Numbered from the stretch's first letter, positions 43,844 to 59,083 are shown. The stretch: DNA of 64,000 bases from Aurantimonas sp. Leaf443 (GCF_001425575.1 NZ_LMRD01000009.1:62001-126000), one strand, 5' to 3'. A program made the numbers and translations. Notes: generated by a model not told the origin, from the letters alone.

Positions 43844-45133
43844 TCAGCGCTTGTCCACCGCGACATAGTCGCGCGAGGGAGCGCCCGTATAGAGCTGGCG
43901 CGGACGGCCGATGCGCTGATGAGGATCCTCGATCATCTCCTTCCACTGTGCGATCCAGCCGACGGTGCGGGCGATGGCGAAGAGGACGGTGAACATCGTG
44001 GTCGGGAAGCCGAGCGCCTTCAGCGTGATGCCCGAGTAGAAGTCCACGTTGGGATAGAGCTTCTTGTCAATGAAATACTGGTCGTGCAACGCGATATGCT
44101 CGAGCTCCATCGCCACTTCAAGCAGCGGATCGTCCTTGATGCCGAGTTCGTCGAGCACCTCGTGACAGGTCTGCTGCATGATCTTGGCGCGCGGGTCGTA
44201 GTTCTTGTAGACCCGGTGACCGAAGCCCATGAGGCGGAACGGATCGTTCTTGTCCTTGGCGCGGGCGATGAACTCGGGAATCCGGTCCTTCGTACCGATC
44301 TCCGTCAGCATGTTCAGTGCCGCCTCGTTGGCGCCGCCATGCGCCGGTCCCCAGAGGCAGGCGATGCCGGCCGCGATGCAGGCGAAGGGGTTCGCGCCCG
44401 AGGACCCGGCGAGGCGCACGGTCGAGGTCGAGGCGTTCTGCTCGTGATCGGCATGGAGGATGAAGATCCGGTCCATCGCCTTGGCCAGGACAGGATTGAT
44501 CTTGTACGGCTCGCAGGGCACCGCGAAGCACATATGCAGGAAGTTCTCGGCGTAGGTCAGCTCGTTGCGCGGATACACGAAGGGCTGGCCGACATGGTAC
44601 TTGTAGGCCATGGCCGCGATGGTCGGCATCTTCGCGATCATGCGCAGGCTCGCCACCATGCGCTGGTGCGGGTCCGCGATGTCCGTCGAGTCGTGGTAGA
44701 AGGCCGAGAGCGCGCCGACCACGCCGACCATGACGGCCATCGGATGCGCGTCGCGGCGGAAGCCGGTGAAGAAGCGGCTCATCTGCTCGTGGACCATCGT
44801 GTGCCGCGTCACGCGGTAGACGAAGTCCTCGTATTCGCGCGCCGTCGGCAGTTCGCCGTAGAGCAGGAGGTAGCAGGTCTCGAGATAGTCGCCCTTCTCA
44901 GCCAGCTGGTCGATCGGGTAGCCGCGATGGAGCAGCACGCCCTCGTCGCCGTCGATATAGGTGATCTTCGATTCGCAGGATGCCGTCGACGAGAAACCGG
45001 GGTCGTAGGTGAAGAGACCGGTGTCCTTGTACAGGGCGGAGATGTCGACCACCTCGGGGCCGATCGTACCAGTGCGTCGCGCCAAGGCGGCGGTTTTGTC
45101 GTTGAACGTCAGTTTCGCCGACTCATCGGACAT
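43844..45133 (-). CDS. gltA: Citrate synthase (type II)
   Basis: Condenses acetyl-CoA and oxaloacetate, the entry step of the TCA cycle. The 429-residue product is the hexameric type II form with the N-terminal beta domain ([40 protein letters not shown]). Catalytic motifs: [16 protein letters not shown] (His), [16 protein letters not shown] (His) and [16 protein letters not shown] with the catalytic Asp further downstream. ATG 45133 is preceded by GAAGGGG. It lies 149 nt after gltX in the same direction, an order common in Rhizobiales. Confidence 0.98.
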   Translation of the reverse strand: MSDESAKLTFNDKTAALARRTGTIGPEVVDISALYKDTGLFTYDPGFSSTASCESKITYIDGDEGVLLHRGYPIDQLAEKGDYLETCYLLLYGELPTAREYEDFVYRVTRHTMVHEQMSRFFTGFRRDAHPMAVMVGVVGALSAFYHDSTDIADPHQRMVASLRMIAKMPTIAAMAYKYHVGQPFVYPRNELTYAENFLHMCFAVPCEPYKINPVLAKAMDRIFILHADHEQNASTSTVRLAGSSGANPFACIAAGIACLWGPAHGGANEAALNMLTEIGTKDRIPEFIARAKDKNDPFRLMGFGHRVYKNYDPRAKIMQQTCHEVLDELGIKDDPLLEVAMELEHIALHDQYFIDKKLYPNVDFYSGITLKALGFPTTMFTVLFAIARTVGWIAQWKEMIEDPHQRIGRPRQLYTGAPSRDYVAVDKR

Positions 45134-45243
45134 GCAGGGCCCCTTCTTCAAAAGCTGCGGTAGGCCGTACCATTTCGCAGCGCACAAGGTTTGCTCGATC
45201 TGCCTACTCCAAAGCCCGAAGCGGAACAAGTTTCGGCCGCAAA

Positions 45244-45267
45244 GGCATTCCGCGATGCGAAAATGCC
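45244..45267 (-). terminator. Hairpin between gltX and gltA
   Basis: On the reverse strand: GGCATT and AATGCC flank a small CGC-ATC-GCG stem, followed by TTTGCGG. A modest terminator or attenuator after gltX; the T tract is short. Confidence 0.4.
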
Positions 45268-45282
45268 GCTGCGACCTGACGG

Positions 45283-46704
45283 TCAGGCCGCCTGATCGCC
45301 GAGCCGCGCCAGCGCTTCCTCGCGTCCCAGAACCTCCAGAACGTCGAAGACGCCGGGCGATGTGGCCCGGCCGGTGAGGGCGGCGCGAAGCGGCTGCGCC
45401 GCCTTGCCGAGCTTGAGACCCTTCTCTTCCGCGAAGGCGCGGACGACGGACTCGAGCGTCGGCGCGTCCCAGCTTCCGGCGGCCGAAAGTCGCGGCAGGA
45501 GTTCGGCGACGACCGTCCGGCCATCCGCGTCGAGGAGCGCGGCGGCCTTCTCGTCGAGCACGAGCGGGCGGGGCGCGAAGAGATAGGCCGCGCTTTCGCA
45601 GAGCTCGACCAAGGTGCGCGCGCGCTCTTTCAGACCGGGCATCGCCGCGAGGAGCCGTTCGCGCACCGTGGCGTCGTCGGCGCCCTTCAGGATCTGGCCG
45701 TTCGGCAGATGGTCGCGCTCGACCATCAGGCGCTCGACGAGATCGGCGCTCTGCGCACCCCGGATCCAGTGGCCGCTGACGGCTTCGAGCTTGGCGAAGT
45801 CGAACCGTGCGGCGCCCTTGTTCACGTCCTCGATCTCGAACCAGGAGACCATGTCGGCGGTGGACATGATCTCGTCGTCGCCATGGCTCCAGCCGAGTCG
45901 GGCGAGATAGTTGCGCAGCGCCTCCGGCATGTAGCCCATCGCGCGATAGGCCTCGACCCCGAGCGCGCCGTGGCGCTTGGAGAGCTTGGCGCCGTCCGCC
46001 CCGTGGATGAGCGGGATATGGGCCATCACCGGCACGTCCCAGCCCATCGCGTCGTAGATCAGCGTCTGGCGTCCGGCATTGGTCAGGTGATCGTCGCCGC
46101 GGATGATGTGGGTGACGCCCATGTCGTGATCGTCGACGACCACGGCATGCATGTAGGTGGGCGTTCCGTCCGAGCGCAGGAGGATGAAATCGTCGAGATC
46201 CTTGTTCGGGAAGCGCACGTCGCCCTGCACGCGGTCTCGCACCAGCGTCTCGCCGTCCTGCGGAGCCTTGATGCGGATCACTGGCCTGACGCCCTCCGGC
46301 GCCTCCGAGGGATCGCGGTCGCGCCAGCGGCCGTCGTAGCGGGGCGGGCGCTTCTCGGCCTTGGCCGTCTCGCGCATCTCCTCCAGTTCGGCCTGCGAGG
46401 CGTAGCAGTAGTAGGCGCGTCCGCGCGCGACGAGCTCCTCGGCGACCTCGCGATGGCGCGCGACGCGCGAGAACTGCGAGACCGGCGGCTCGTCCGCCGA
46501 GAGACCGAGCCAGTCCAGCCCTTCGATGATGGCGGTGACCGCCGCCTCGGTGGAGCGCTCGCGATCGGTGTCCTCGATGCGCAGCAGCATCTTGCCGCCG
46601 GTGTGGCGGGCATAGAGCCAGTTGAAGAGGGCGGTGCGGGCGCCGCCGATATGGAGATAGCCGGTGGGCGAGGGCGCAAAGCGCGTGACGACGCTCTTCG
46701 TCAT
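45283..46704 (-). CDS. gltX: Glutamyl-tRNA synthetase
   Basis: Class I synthetase of 473 residues charging tRNA-Glu, and in a GatCAB organism probably also tRNA-Gln. The HIGH motif reads HIGG in [20 protein letters not shown] and the KMSKS loop reads KLSKRHG. Other conserved parts: [12 protein letters not shown], and [17 protein letters not shown]. The C-terminal anticodon-binding helical domain is complete ([32 protein letters not shown]). Rhizobia often have two gltX genes; only one is in view. Start at ATG 46704. Divergent from comEC. Confidence 0.98.
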   Translation of the reverse strand: MTKSVVTRFAPSPTGYLHIGGARTALFNWLYARHTGGKMLLRIEDTDRERSTEAAVTAIIEGLDWLGLSADEPPVSQFSRVARHREVAEELVARGRAYYCYASQAELEEMRETAKAEKRPPRYDGRWRDRDPSEAPEGVRPVIRIKAPQDGETLVRDRVQGDVRFPNKDLDDFILLRSDGTPTYMHAVVVDDHDMGVTHIIRGDDHLTNAGRQTLIYDAMGWDVPVMAHIPLIHGADGAKLSKRHGALGVEAYRAMGYMPEALRNYLARLGWSHGDDEIMSTADMVSWFEIEDVNKGAARFDFAKLEAVSGHWIRGAQSADLVERLMVERDHLPNGQILKGADDATVRERLLAAMPGLKERARTLVELCESAAYLFAPRPLVLDEKAAALLDADGRTVVAELLPRLSAAGSWDAPTLESVVRAFAEEKGLKLGKAAQPLRAALTGRATSPGVFDVLEVLGREEALARLGDQAA

Positions 46705-46816
46705 TATGGGCGTCCTTTTGAGAGGCGCGAAAGGCCGCTCCAGGCGGCGTCGCTTTCCGAGCGCGGGTGTGTAGCATAGGCGGGCAGAGACACAAGGTGA
46801 CGGACCGGCCGCGGCG

Positions 46817-49129
46817 ATGACCACGGGAGCCGCGAAGACTGCGACGACCGCGCGCCGCTGGCCGGCCTGGCGCCTGCCCGGCCGCGCCTGGCTCGTGCGC
46901 CCGGGCGAGGACGCAAGGGCCTGGTTCCACCGGCAGTTCGAACGGGAGGCGAGCGCCCGCAGCGCCTTCCACCTCGTGCCCCTCGGTCTGGCGGCCGGGG
47001 CCGCGCTCGTCTACGGCGCGGGCTGGCGCCCCGGCCTTGCCGCCGTCTCTCTCGCCGCGCTTCTGTTTCTCTGTCTTTCGGCGCTCTGCCGCCCGCGCCC
47101 CGCCTTCGCCAACGGCCTCCTCGCCGCCGGCTTCTGTCTGGCCGGCGGCGCGCTCGCCACGCAGGAACTCGCGCGCGCCGCGACCACGATCTTTTCCGGC
47201 GAGGCCACCGTCCGCATCGAGGGCCGGGTCCTGTGGCGCGACCGCGACGAGGGAAACCGATTCCGGTATCTCATCGCCATCGAGCGAACCGAGCGCCCGG
47301 TCCTCTCGCGTCCGCCGGAAACCGCCCGCGTCGTCGTTTCGAGCCGGCACGCGCCGCTCGATCCCGGCGCGACCTATGCCGGCCTCGTGCGCCTTCGCGC
47401 GCCGGCCGGTCCCGCCTATCCCGGCGCGCACGATTTCGCCTTCGCGCCCTTCTTCGGCGGCCCGGGCGCCTACGGGTTCAGCCTCGGCGCGCCGGAGCCG
47501 CGAGAGGCGAGGCCGCCGGCAGGCCTGTCGGACCGGATCTGGTTCGCCCTCGCGACAATACGCATCGCCATGACCCAACGCATCGCCGAGACGATCGGCG
47601 GGCCATCCGGGGCGATCGCCGCGGCACTCGTCACCGGCGAGCGCGCCGGCATCCCCGAGGAGGTGGAGGAATGGCTGCGCGGCACGGGGCTCGCCCATGT
47701 CCTCTCGATCTCGGGGCTCCATATGGCGCTCGTCGCCGGGTTCGCGATGACGCTGACGCGCGCGCTGCTCGGTCTGTCCACCGCTCTCGCGCTGCGCTGG
47801 CCGCTGAAGAAGATCGCGGCGCTCGTGGCGCTCGGCATCGCGACCTTCTACCTCCTGATCTCAGGCGGGAACGTCGCGACGACGCGCTCCTACGTGATGC
47901 TGGCGGTGATGCTGACCGCCGTCCTGTTCGATCGCCCGGCCGTCACGCTGCGCAACCTGTCCATCGGGGCGATCGTCGTTCTTCTCTACCAGCCGCATTC
48001 GGTGATGACGGCGAGCTTCCAGATGAGCTTCGCCGCCACGGCCGCACTCGTCGGTCTCTATACCGCGCTGGCCCGCAGCCTCGCCGAACGGCGCCGCAGG
48101 CGCGGCGAGGAGAAGGCCGGCCGCCTTCGGCACGGCTGGCGCGTCGTCGCGGGGGCGGCCTTCGCCTCCCTCCTGGCGGCCGCGGCCACCGGGCCCTACG
48201 GCGCGTACCATTTCCAGACGCTGAACCCTTACGGGTTCGTCGCCAACGTCCTGACCATGCCGCTCTTCGGCCTGTGGATCATGCCGCTCGCGCTGCTCTC
48301 GGCGGTGGCCATGCCCTTCGGCCTCGATGGGCCGCTGCTCGTCCTCATGGGCTGGGGTCTCGACGGCGTGCTCCTCGTGGCCGAAGGGCTCTATCCCTGG
48401 CTCCCTTCGACGCCGGTGGGGCTGACGAGCGCGGCGGGCCTCCTTCTCCTGACGGCCGCCATTCTCGCGGCCTCGCTTCTCGTCAGCGGGCTGCGCTGGA
48501 TTGCCCTGCCCCTGGCGCTTGCAGGGCTCGCCGTGGCACCCCAGGGCGGCGTGCGCCCGTCGCTCCTCATCTTCGAGGACGGCAAGGAGATCGCCGTCCT
48601 CCAGGCGGACGGCGCGCTCGCCTATCTCAAGCCCCGCCCGAGCCGCTTCGTGGCCGATCAATGGCAGCGCGCCTATGGCGGAGGCATGATGGCGCGGGGT
48701 GGACCGCTGCGGACGATCGAGCGCGACGACTGCGCGGGCGGCATCTGCCGCTTCGCGACGCAGGACGGGCTGCGCATCGCCTGGACGGACGAGTTCGAGG
48801 GCTGGAGTCGCGCCTGCGACGGCTCGGACGTCGCAATCGTCGCCCGCGCCCTGCGTCCGGCGCGCTGCCCGTCGGGCGCGCTTCTCGTCACGCTTCGAAC
48901 CCTCAGGCGCACGGGATCGCTCGCGATCTCGCGCGATGCCGAAACGGGCCGCGTCACGACCGAGAGCTCGATCGGCGTCGAGCCGAACGAGTGGAACCGG
49001 CACCGCCTCGCGCGCTGGCCGGAATTCTGGCGCAAACCGGTGGACGACGCTTCAGCGGCGAAGGACGCGCCGCGCGCGACATCGCCGGGGGAAGCAAGCG
49101 CCGCCGCACCGGACGAAACGCGACCGTAG
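46817..49129 (+). CDS. ComEC/Rec2 family membrane protein
   Basis: Polytopic inner-membrane protein of 770 residues in the ComEC/Rec2 family, the DNA-translocation channel of natural transformation in competent bacteria. An N-terminal DUF4131-like region with an OB-type domain ([20 protein letters not shown]) is followed by the Competence domain with about eight membrane segments; conserved parts are [35 protein letters not shown] and [12 protein letters not shown]. The C-terminal soluble part (after about residue 590) resembles the metallo-beta-lactamase-like region but I see no HxHxDH. Competence of the organism cannot be inferred. Convergent with lexA; the 223 nt between hold nothing recognisable. 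Confidence 0.93.
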   Translation: MTTGAAKTATTARRWPAWRLPGRAWLVRPGEDARAWFHRQFEREASARSAFHLVPLGLAAGAALVYGAGWRPGLAAVSLAALLFLCLSALCRPRPAFANGLLAAGFCLAGGALATQELARAATTIFSGEATVRIEGRVLWRDRDEGNRFRYLIAIERTERPVLSRPPETARVVVSSRHAPLDPGATYAGLVRLRAPAGPAYPGAHDFAFAPFFGGPGAYGFSLGAPEPREARPPAGLSDRIWFALATIRIAMTQRIAETIGGPSGAIAAALVTGERAGIPEEVEEWLRGTGLAHVLSISGLHMALVAGFAMTLTRALLGLSTALALRWPLKKIAALVALGIATFYLLISGGNVATTRSYVMLAVMLTAVLFDRPAVTLRNLSIGAIVVLLYQPHSVMTASFQMSFAATAALVGLYTALARSLAERRRRRGEEKAGRLRHGWRVVAGAAFASLLAAAATGPYGAYHFQTLNPYGFVANVLTMPLFGLWIMPLALLSAVAMPFGLDGPLLVLMGWGLDGVLLVAEGLYPWLPSTPVGLTSAAGLLLLTAAILAASLLVSGLRWIALPLALAGLAVAPQGGVRPSLLIFEDGKEIAVLQADGALAYLKPRPSRFVADQWQRAYGGGMMARGGPLRTIERDDCAGGICRFATQDGLRIAWTDEFEGWSRACDGSDVAIVARALRPARCPSGALLVTLRTLRRTGSLAISRDAETGRVTTESSIGVEPNEWNRHRLARWPEFWRKPVDDASAAKDAPRATSPGEASAAAPDETRP

Positions 49130-49352
49130 AGGGCGGATGGAACCGACGGGAAGCGCGAAAACCGCAATACGATCGGACTTTGGACTGTCGATCCAACCGA
49201 CACTCGAGATCATGCCCGCCAACTCTCCGCCGACGGTCGCGAGCAGACACCGTCAGGCCCGATGCGGTATTCGGAAGAAAGCCGACCACCCGCCGCGCCG
49301 CCCTAGGCCGACGCGCTCCTTACAGCGACGAAGGCAGCCGACGGCCGTCCGC

Positions 49353-50087
49353 TCAGTACCGGCGGATCAGCCCGACGAGCTTGCCCTGGACCTTCACCCG
49401 ATCCGCGCCGAAGATCCGCGTCTCGTAGGCCGGGTTGGCCGCCTCCAGCGCGATCGTGTCGCCGCGGCGTCGGAAGCGCTTGAGCGTCGCTTCCTCCTCG
49501 TCCACCAGGGCCACAACGATCTCGCCGGGAATGGCCGTCTCGGTCTTGCGGATCACCACGGTGTCGCCGTCGAGAATGCCGGCCTCGACCATCGAATCGC
49601 CCTTCACCTCCAGCGCGAAGTGCTCGCCGGTTCCGATCATCTCCGGCGGCACGGCGATGGAATGGGTGTTGTTCTGGATCGCGGCGATGGGCACGCCGGC
49701 GGCGATGCGGCCCATGACGGGAATGCTGAAGCCACCGGCGGGCGCGACGGCCGGCGTGCGGCCGAGCCTGGAGCCGCTCTCGGCCGTCTCCCGCGCCATG
49801 CCGCGACTGCCCTCGATGACGCTCGGCGTGAACCCGACCCGCTCCTTCGGGGCCGCGCGGGGCCCTGCCGCCGATTCGGGCAGTTTCAGGATTTCAAGCG
49901 CGCGGGCGCGGTTGGGAAGCCGGCGAATGAAGCCGCGTTCCTCGAGCGCCGTGATGAGGCGGTGAATGCCGGATTTGCTCTTGAGATCGAGCGCGTCCTT
50001 CATCTCGTCGAAGGACGGCGGCACCCCCGTCTCGGTGAGCCGGGCGCTGATATAGGTCAGAAGGTCGTGCTGCTTGCGCGTCAGCAT
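49353..50087 (-). CDS. lexA: LexA repressor
   Basis: SOS repressor and self-cleaving serine peptidase (S24), 244 residues. Winged helix DNA-binding domain at about 1-65 ([40 protein letters not shown]). The linker is longer than in E. coli (about residues 70-120). Cleavage site Ala130-Gly131 in [11 protein letters not shown]; catalytic Ser165 in GDSMVEAG and Lys203 in EATLKRF. A GTTC-N7-GTTC box lies 46 nt upstream of the start, so autoregulation is expected. It is downstream of moeA on the same strand. Confidence 0.98.
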   Translation of the reverse strand: MLTRKQHDLLTYISARLTETGVPPSFDEMKDALDLKSKSGIHRLITALEERGFIRRLPNRARALEILKLPESAAGPRAAPKERVGFTPSVIEGSRGMARETAESGSRLGRTPAVAPAGGFSIPVMGRIAAGVPIAAIQNNTHSIAVPPEMIGTGEHFALEVKGDSMVEAGILDGDTVVIRKTETAIPGEIVVALVDEEEATLKRFRRRGDTIALEAANPAYETRIFGADRVKVQGKLVGLIRRY

Positions 50088-50132
50088 CGAGGCGCCTCCG
50101 ATTCGAAAAACAAAACCTGAACATGAGTATCT

Positions 50133-50147
50133 GTTCCGTTTGTGTTC
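50133..50147. promoter_or_regulatory. LexA (SOS) box upstream of lexA
   Basis: GTTCCGTTTGTGTTC on the forward strand, an exact match to the alphaproteobacterial SOS operator GTTC-N7-GTTC. It is located between the moeA stop (50166) and the lexA start (50087), where the lexA promoter must be. Confidence 0.85.
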
Positions 50148-50165
50148 CGCAAGCGAGGCGTCGTC

Positions 50166-51377
50166 TCAGTCGAGGACGACGTAGCGGCAGGGGCTTCCGG
50201 CGGGCGCCGGCGGCGCATGGGGCTCGCGCAGGAGAAGCGCATCCGCCCGGGCATAGATCGAGAGCAGCGAGGAATCCTGCCGGTCGAGCGGCGTCACGCG
50301 CGGCGCGCGGCCCGCCTCGCGCGACAGGCGGGCGCGGATGAAGTCGGCGCGCATGTCGTTGGCCGGCATATCGGCGCCGAGGACGCCCTCCAGCGCGAAG
50401 GGCCGTTCCGGCAGGCCGGCGAGCCGGCGCACGAGGGGCCCGAGGAAGAGCGTCGCGGCGACCATGCTGGAGGCCGGATTGCCCGGCAGGCCGACGAGCC
50501 GCATGGCGCCGAGACTGCCGGCCATCAGCGGCTTGCCCGGCCGCATCGCCACTTTCCAGAAGTCGAGCGCGACGCATTTCTCGGCGAAGACCGCCGCGAC
50601 GAGATCCCGGTCGCCGACGGAGGCGCCGCCGATCGTGACGAGGATGTCGACCTCCTCGGCCAGCGCGCGATCGACCCGCGCGCCGATCTCGTCGCGCTCG
50701 TCGCGCGCGATGCCGTAATCGAGCGCCCGACCGCCATGGGCCTCCACGAGGGCGGCGACGCCGAACGTGTTGGAGGCGACGATCTGCGAGGGCCCGAGCG
50801 GTTCGCCGGGCAGGACGAGCTCGTCTCCCGTCGCCAGGATCGCGACGCGCGGTCGCGCGAGGATGGAGAGGGACGGATGCCCGCCGCTGGCGGCCAGCGC
50901 GATGGGGCCGGGGCCCATCACCGTCCCGCTTTCCACGAGACGATCGCCCTCCCGGAAATCGACGCCCGCCGGTCGGATGTGGCGCCCGGCGGAGACAGGC
51001 TCCAGCGCGCGCACGAGATCCCCGTCGAGGCGCTCGGCATTTTCCTGGATGAGGATCGCGTCCGCGCCGTCCGGCACCGGGGCGCCGGTGAAGATGCGCA
51101 CGGTCTCGCCGGGCGCGAGCGCGCCCGCGAAGGCCGCGCCCGCCACCGATTCGCCGATCAGCCGGAGCGGCGCGGCGTCGGGGCCGAGATCGGCGCTGCG
51201 CACGGCGTAACCGTCCATCGCCGAGGCGTCGAAGGCCGGCTGCGTGCGCCGCGCGTGGAGATCGCCCCGAAGCACGCGGCCGAAGGCCTCGCGCAGCGGC
51301 GCCGTCTCGACGCGCGGCAGCGGCGCGGCGCCCGAGACGAGGCGCCGATACGCCTCCTCGACCGGCATCAGGCTCAT
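50166..51377 (-). CDS. moeA: Molybdopterin molybdenumtransferase MoeA
   Basis: Inserts molybdate into adenylylated molybdopterin in molybdenum cofactor synthesis. The product is 403 residues. Seen: [107 protein letters not shown] and [11 protein letters not shown]. All are family motifs. The start overlaps the moaC stop by 4 nt (ATGA); a second Met at 51368 is an alternative. Confidence 0.97.
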   Translation of the reverse strand: MSLMPVEEAYRRLVSGAAPLPRVETAPLREAFGRVLRGDLHARRTQPAFDASAMDGYAVRSADLGPDAAPLRLIGESVAGAAFAGALAPGETVRIFTGAPVPDGADAILIQENAERLDGDLVRALEPVSAGRHIRPAGVDFREGDRLVESGTVMGPGPIALAASGGHPSLSILARPRVAILATGDELVLPGEPLGPSQIVASNTFGVAALVEAHGGRALDYGIARDERDEIGARVDRALAEEVDILVTIGGASVGDRDLVAAVFAEKCVALDFWKVAMRPGKPLMAGSLGAMRLVGLPGNPASSMVAATLFLGPLVRRLAGLPERPFALEGVLGADMPANDMRADFIRARLSREAGRAPRVTPLDRQDSSLLSIYARADALLLREPHAPPAPAGSPCRYVVLD

Positions 51378-51865
51378 CGGACCGACCAGTCGCCCGAGCG
51401 CCCGCCGGATTTTTCCAGGAGGCGGATGCCGGTGATCGTCATGGAACGGTCGACCGCCTTGGCCATGTCGTAGATCGTCAGGCACGCGACGGAGACGGCG
51501 GTGAGCGCCTCCATCTCCACGCCCGTGCGGCCCGAAACGCGGGCCGTCGCCGTCACGCGCAGGCCGGGCAGGGCGGGCTCGGCCTCGATCTCGACGCCGA
51601 TCTTGTCGAGGAGAAGCGGATGGCAGAGCGGAATCAGCTCGTGCGTGCGCTTGGCGGCCATGATGCCGGCGATGCGCGCGACGGCGACGACGTCGCCCTT
51701 CTTCGCGCTGCCGGACGAGATCAGGGACAGCGTTTCCGCGGCCATCATCACCAGCCCTTCGGCCGTGGCGATGCGCCGGGTCTCGTCCTTGTCGCCGACG
51801 TCGACCATCGAGGCCGCGCCGGTCGCGTCGAGATGGGTGAGGCGGGTTTCGCGGGAGTCGCTCAT
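51374..51865 (-). CDS. moaC: Cyclic pyranopterin monophosphate synthase MoaC
   Basis: MoaC makes cPMP from 3',8-cyclo-7,8-dihydro-GTP in molybdenum cofactor synthesis. The 163-residue product has [49 protein letters not shown] (catalytic His region), [20 protein letters not shown] and [17 protein letters not shown] overlaps the trpC stop by 4 nt. The position of moaC-moeA between trpC and lexA is a conserved rhizobial arrangement with no obvious biochemical link to tryptophan. Confidence 0.98.
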   Translation of the reverse strand: MSDSRETRLTHLDATGAASMVDVGDKDETRRIATAEGLVMMAAETLSLISSGSAKKGDVVAVARIAGIMAAKRTHELIPLCHPLLLDKIGVEIEAEPALPGLRVTATARVSGRTGVEMEALTAVSVACLTIYDMAKAVDRSMTITGIRLLEKSGGRSGDWSVR

Positions 51866-52674
51866 GCCGGCAGATCCGGTCGCGGGGCTCCGAGGAGGAC
51901 GCGCGTGGCGGACTCCACATCCTCCTGCCGCATCAGGCTCTCGCCGACGAGGAAGGTGGAAATGCCGCGGTCGGCAAGGCGAAGGCAGTCGGCATGGGTG
52001 AAGATGCCGCTTTCGCCGACGAGGATGCGGTCCTGCGGCACGAGAGCGGCGAGGCGCTCGGCGGTCGAAAGGCTCGTCTCGAAGGTGCGCAGGTTGCGGT
52101 TGTTGATGCCGATCAGCGGCGTCTTCAACCGCAGGGCACGCTCGGTCTCCGCCTCGTCGTGCACCTCGACGAGAACGTCCATCCCGTAGCGCAAGGCCGC
52201 ATCCTCGAGTTCGGCCGCGAGCGCGTCGTCGACGCTCGCCATGATGATCAGGATGGCGTCGCCGCCCCAGGCCCGCGCCTCCGCCACCTGGTAGGGATCG
52301 AAGAGGAAGTCCTTGCGCAGGGCCGGCAGCGATGTCGCGGCCCTGGCGGCGATCAGGAAGCCCGGTTCGCCCTGGAAGGAGGGCGTGTCGGTGAGGACGG
52401 AGAGGCAGGTCGCCCCGCCGCGCTCATAGGCGGCGGCAAGCGCCGGCGGATCGAAGTCCTCGCGGATGAGGCCCTTGGACGGGCTCGCCTTCTTCACCTC
52501 GGCGATCAGCGCGAACCCTCCGGCTTCGATCCGGCGGCGGATGGCGGCGGCGAAGCCGCGCGGCGGCTCGCCCGCGGCGATCGCGCCTTCCAGCGCGGAG
52601 AGCGGAACGCCGGCCTTGGCCGCGGCGATCTCCTCGCGCTTGTAGGTCTCGATGCTCTTCAGAATGTCGCTCAC
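51862..52674 (-). CDS. trpC: Indole-3-glycerol phosphate synthase
   Basis: TIM-barrel enzyme of tryptophan synthesis (CdRP to indole-3-glycerol phosphate). 270 residues starting at a GTG (52674) that overlaps the trpD stop (GTGA). Conserved parts: [20 protein letters not shown] with the catalytic Lys, [48 protein letters not shown] and [13 protein letters not shown]. It is a stand-alone TrpC, not fused to TrpF. Confidence 0.98.
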   Translation of the reverse strand: MSDILKSIETYKREEIAAAKAGVPLSALEGAIAAGEPPRGFAAAIRRRIEAGGFALIAEVKKASPSKGLIREDFDPPALAAAYERGGATCLSVLTDTPSFQGEPGFLIAARAATSLPALRKDFLFDPYQVAEARAWGGDAILIIMASVDDALAAELEDAALRYGMDVLVEVHDEAETERALRLKTPLIGINNRNLRTFETSLSTAERLAALVPQDRILVGESGIFTHADCLRLADRGISTFLVGESLMRQEDVESATRVLLGAPRPDLPA

Positions 52675-53702
52675 GCGCGCTCCTTCACGATCCGCCCCGA
52701 AAGGGCCTGGAGGCGGGCGAGCACATCGGCGGCCGCGCCGCCGTCGATCGAGGCCGCCGCGCGTTCGACGCCCTCGGCCAGCGTCGGCACGAGCCCGGCC
52801 ATCGCCAGCGTTCCGGCGGCATTCAAGAGGACGATGTCGCGATAGGCGTTGCGCGCGCCGGCCAGAACCTCGCGCAGCGCGACAGCGTTCTCGGCCGCCT
52901 CGCCACCCTTCAGCGCCTCGAGCGGCCAGCGCCTGAGGCCGACATCCTCCGGCGCCACGCTCAAGCGCGCGATGGTGCCCTGCGCCAGCGAGACGATCTC
53001 GGTCGGTCCCGTCACCGTCATCTCGTCGAGACCCTCGCCATGGACGACGAAGGCGCGCTCGGTGCCGAGCGCGCGAAGCGTCTCGGCCAGCGGCTCCAGC
53101 CATTGCGGCGCGAACACGCCGAGAAGGATGCGCTGCACGCCCGCCGGGTTGGCCATGGGCCCGAGAAGGTTGAAGATGGTGCGCGTGCCCAGCTCCACCC
53201 GGCTCGGCCCCACGAAGCGCATGGCGGCGTGGTGGGAGGGGGCGAACATGAAGCCGATGCCGGCCTCGCCGATGCAGCGCGAGATTTCGGAAGGCGTCAG
53301 TTCCACCTCGATGCCGAGCGCCGTCAGGACGTCGGCGGCGCCGGAGCGGGACGAGAGGGCGCGGTTGCCGTGCTTGGCGACCGGCACGCCGCAGCCGGCG
53401 ACGACGAAGGCGGTACAGGTGGAGATGTTGTAGGTGCCGGCATGGTCGCCGCCGGTGCCCACGATGTCCACCGCTTCGGCCGGTGCCGACACGCGCAGCA
53501 TCGAGGCGCGCATCACCGAGACGGCGCCCGCCATCTCGTCGACGCTCTCGCCGCGCACCCGCAGCGCCATGAGGAAGCCGCCGATCTGCGCCGGCGTCGC
53601 CTCGCCGGTCATCATCACGCGGAAGGCGTCCTCGGTCTCGGCGCGGTCGAGCGCGGCGCCGGTGGCGACCTTGGCGAGAAAGGGCTTGAGGCTCGGGCTC
53701 AC
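52671..53702 (-). CDS. trpD: Anthranilate phosphoribosyltransferase
   Basis: Transfers phosphoribosyl from PRPP to anthranilate. 343 residues, starting at GTG 53702 that overlaps the PpiD-like gene's stop (GTGA). Motifs: [22 protein letters not shown] (PRPP loop), [37 protein letters not shown] and [17 protein letters not shown]. No trpE or trpG lies next to it; in rhizobia these are fused elsewhere. Confidence 0.98.
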   Translation of the reverse strand: MSPSLKPFLAKVATGAALDRAETEDAFRVMMTGEATPAQIGGFLMALRVRGESVDEMAGAVSVMRASMLRVSAPAEAVDIVGTGGDHAGTYNISTCTAFVVAGCGVPVAKHGNRALSSRSGAADVLTALGIEVELTPSEISRCIGEAGIGFMFAPSHHAAMRFVGPSRVELGTRTIFNLLGPMANPAGVQRILLGVFAPQWLEPLAETLRALGTERAFVVHGEGLDEMTVTGPTEIVSLAQGTIARLSVAPEDVGLRRWPLEALKGGEAAENAVALREVLAGARNAYRDIVLLNAAGTLAMAGLVPTLAEGVERAAASIDGGAAADVLARLQALSGRIVKERA

Positions 53703-55588
53703 CGGACGTTCGCCTTGGCCTGTTCGAGCGCGGCGCTGTCGACGGAGACGGAGGCGTCGGCCCGCAGCGTCGCGACATAGCCGTCGAGAAGATCGTCGCG
53801 CAGCGCGTCGGCGAGGCCCCGCGCCTGATCGGCGGGCACGCTCGCCATCGGATCGGCCGGCGCGATGACGTCGACGACCTTCATGAGGAGCCGCTCGCCC
53901 GGCTGCGGGCCGGCCGCCGTCGAGACCGTGCCGACGCCGCCCGCAAAGGCCGTCGCGGCCGCCGCCTGGCCGAGGTCGCCGGAGGCGCTCTGCCGCGTCA
54001 CGGCATTGGCGGTCTCCTTCGTGGCGCCGATCGAGGCCGCGAGCGCCTCGAGCGTCTGGCCGGACCTGGCCGCCGTCTCCAACTCGCCCATGCGGGCGGT
54101 CAGGAGGCGCTCGCCTTCCTCGCGCTTCCAGTCCTCGACGACCCGCGGGCGGATCTCGTCCAGCGTGCGCTCGCGCGCCGTGTCGATCTTCGTCACGTCG
54201 TAGAAGACATAGGCGTTCGAGCCGATGTTGACGGCCGGGTTGTCGAAGCCCGGCTCGGCCTGGAAGGCGCCTTCGATCACCTCCTGCGCGCCGGGCAGAT
54301 CCGCCACGGGCTGGCCTTCCGGCGTCTGTCCCTTCTGATCGACCGCCGAGACGGACTTGACGACGAGACCGTTGGCGTTCGCGGCGTCGGCGAGCGTCGC
54401 GCCGCCGGCACGGGCGTCCTCGAAGGCGGTGAAGACGCTCGCCGCCGCGTCGCTGGCGGCTGCCAGCGCGAGTTCGTTGCGCAGCTCGTCGCGCACCTCC
54501 GACAGCGGGCGCACCGCCTCCGGCTGGATCTCGGCGATCCGCAGGATGACCGGGCCGAACGCGCCGTCCACGACGCCCGACACGCCGTTCGGCGGCAGGG
54601 TGAAGGCGGCGTCCGCGATCTTCGCGTCGGGGATCTGGCTGCGCGCGACGAGGCCGAGATCGGTGTCGGCGAGCGAGCGGCCCGCCTCGCGGGCGACGTC
54701 CTCGAAGCTCGTGCCCGCCTTCAGCTTCGCATCGGCCGCCGTCGCCGCGGCGGCGTCGGCGAACACGATCTGCTGCACGCGGCGGCGCTCCGGCGTGGTG
54801 AAGCGTGCGGCACTGCGCTGGTAGTCGGCGGCAATCTCCTCCTCGCCGATCGACTTCGGATCGCTCAGCGTTTCCGGAGAGAGGACGACATAGTCGATGC
54901 TGCGATATTCGGGCGCGGCGTAGCGGCTGGCCTTGCCCTCGAAATAGGCCTTCAGAACATCCTCGGACGGGTCGGCGACCGGGGGCAGGGCACTGGCCGA
55001 CACGCGCACGAAGTCCACCGTGCGGCGCTCGCCGGCATAGAGGCCGAGCGCCGTCCGGAAGGCCTGCGGCAGGGCCGCGCTCTGCCCGATCGTATCGACG
55101 ATCTGCGTGCGCTTGGCGGCCTGCTCGCGGTTGCGGATGAAGGTCGTCTCGTTGAGGCGCGCATTGGCCAGCGTCTGGCTGAACAGCGTTCGCGAGAAAG
55201 TGCCGCTGGCGTCGTGGAAGGTCGGATCGTCGGCGATGAGGCGCGCGAGCCGCTCCTGCGACAGGCCGAGACCGAGATCGCGCGCCTCCTCGTCGAGAAG
55301 CGCGCCGGAGACGAGCTGGCTCAGGATCGCCTGGTCGTAGCCGAACATCTCCATCTCTTCGGCCGTCGGGCGCCGCTGCAGCTGCTGGCCGAGCCGCGAC
55401 TGGGCCTGGAGATAGGCCAGAGCATAGTCCTGCGGCGTCACCTTGGTAGAGCCGACGGTGATGACGTCGCCGGTGCCGCGAGAGGTCAGCGCGTCGCCGA
55501 TGCCCCAGACGACGAAGCTGATGCCGAGAAGTCCCAGGAGGCCCTTCGCCACCCAGCCCGACGTCGCGCCGCGGAGCTTGTTGAGCAT
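53699..55588 (-). CDS. PpiD/SurA-type peptidylprolyl isomerase, membrane-anchored
   Basis: Protein of 629 residues with one N-terminal membrane segment ([19 protein letters not shown]), then a SurA_N-type chaperone region ([41 protein letters not shown]) and a parvulin (PPIC-like) domain at about 265-365 ([41 protein letters not shown]). This is the PpiD plan of an inner-membrane periplasmic folding helper. The parvulin domain may be degenerate. ATG 55588 gives [11 protein letters not shown], a typical start. It leads the reverse operon with trpD-trpC-moaC-moeA, which is common in rhizobia. Confidence 0.92.
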   Translation of the reverse strand: MLNKLRGATSGWVAKGLLGLLGISFVVWGIGDALTSRGTGDVITVGSTKVTPQDYALAYLQAQSRLGQQLQRRPTAEEMEMFGYDQAILSQLVSGALLDEEARDLGLGLSQERLARLIADDPTFHDASGTFSRTLFSQTLANARLNETTFIRNREQAAKRTQIVDTIGQSAALPQAFRTALGLYAGERRTVDFVRVSASALPPVADPSEDVLKAYFEGKASRYAAPEYRSIDYVVLSPETLSDPKSIGEEEIAADYQRSAARFTTPERRRVQQIVFADAAAATAADAKLKAGTSFEDVAREAGRSLADTDLGLVARSQIPDAKIADAAFTLPPNGVSGVVDGAFGPVILRIAEIQPEAVRPLSEVRDELRNELALAAASDAAASVFTAFEDARAGGATLADAANANGLVVKSVSAVDQKGQTPEGQPVADLPGAQEVIEGAFQAEPGFDNPAVNIGSNAYVFYDVTKIDTARERTLDEIRPRVVEDWKREEGERLLTARMGELETAARSGQTLEALAASIGATKETANAVTRQSASGDLGQAAAATAFAGGVGTVSTAAGPQPGERLLMKVVDVIAPADPMASVPADQARGLADALRDDLLDGYVATLRADASVSVDSAALEQAKANVR

Positions 55589-55797
55589 GTCCGTCTCCCG
55601 ATCCGCCGTCCGGCGGTGCCGCCGTCTGGCAGGCCGGGAAGGCATGAAAGTGTCGCCGCCGCTGGGGGCTGCGGCGAATGCGTGCTTCTTCTAGGAGACA
55701 GGGGCGTTCGCGCGCAAGCTGGGCAAGCGATTGATTTCGCCGCGCGGCGCCGCTAGGTCCGTGGCGGACCGATGGACCGTTGGAGACCTTTGCGACG

Positions 55798-59083
<3,286 letters not shown>

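Noticed and set aside
49130-49352. Possible small gene or RNA between comEC and lexA
   Set aside because: Short open frames cross the region but none has a ribosome-binding site, coding signature or hairpin with a T tract.
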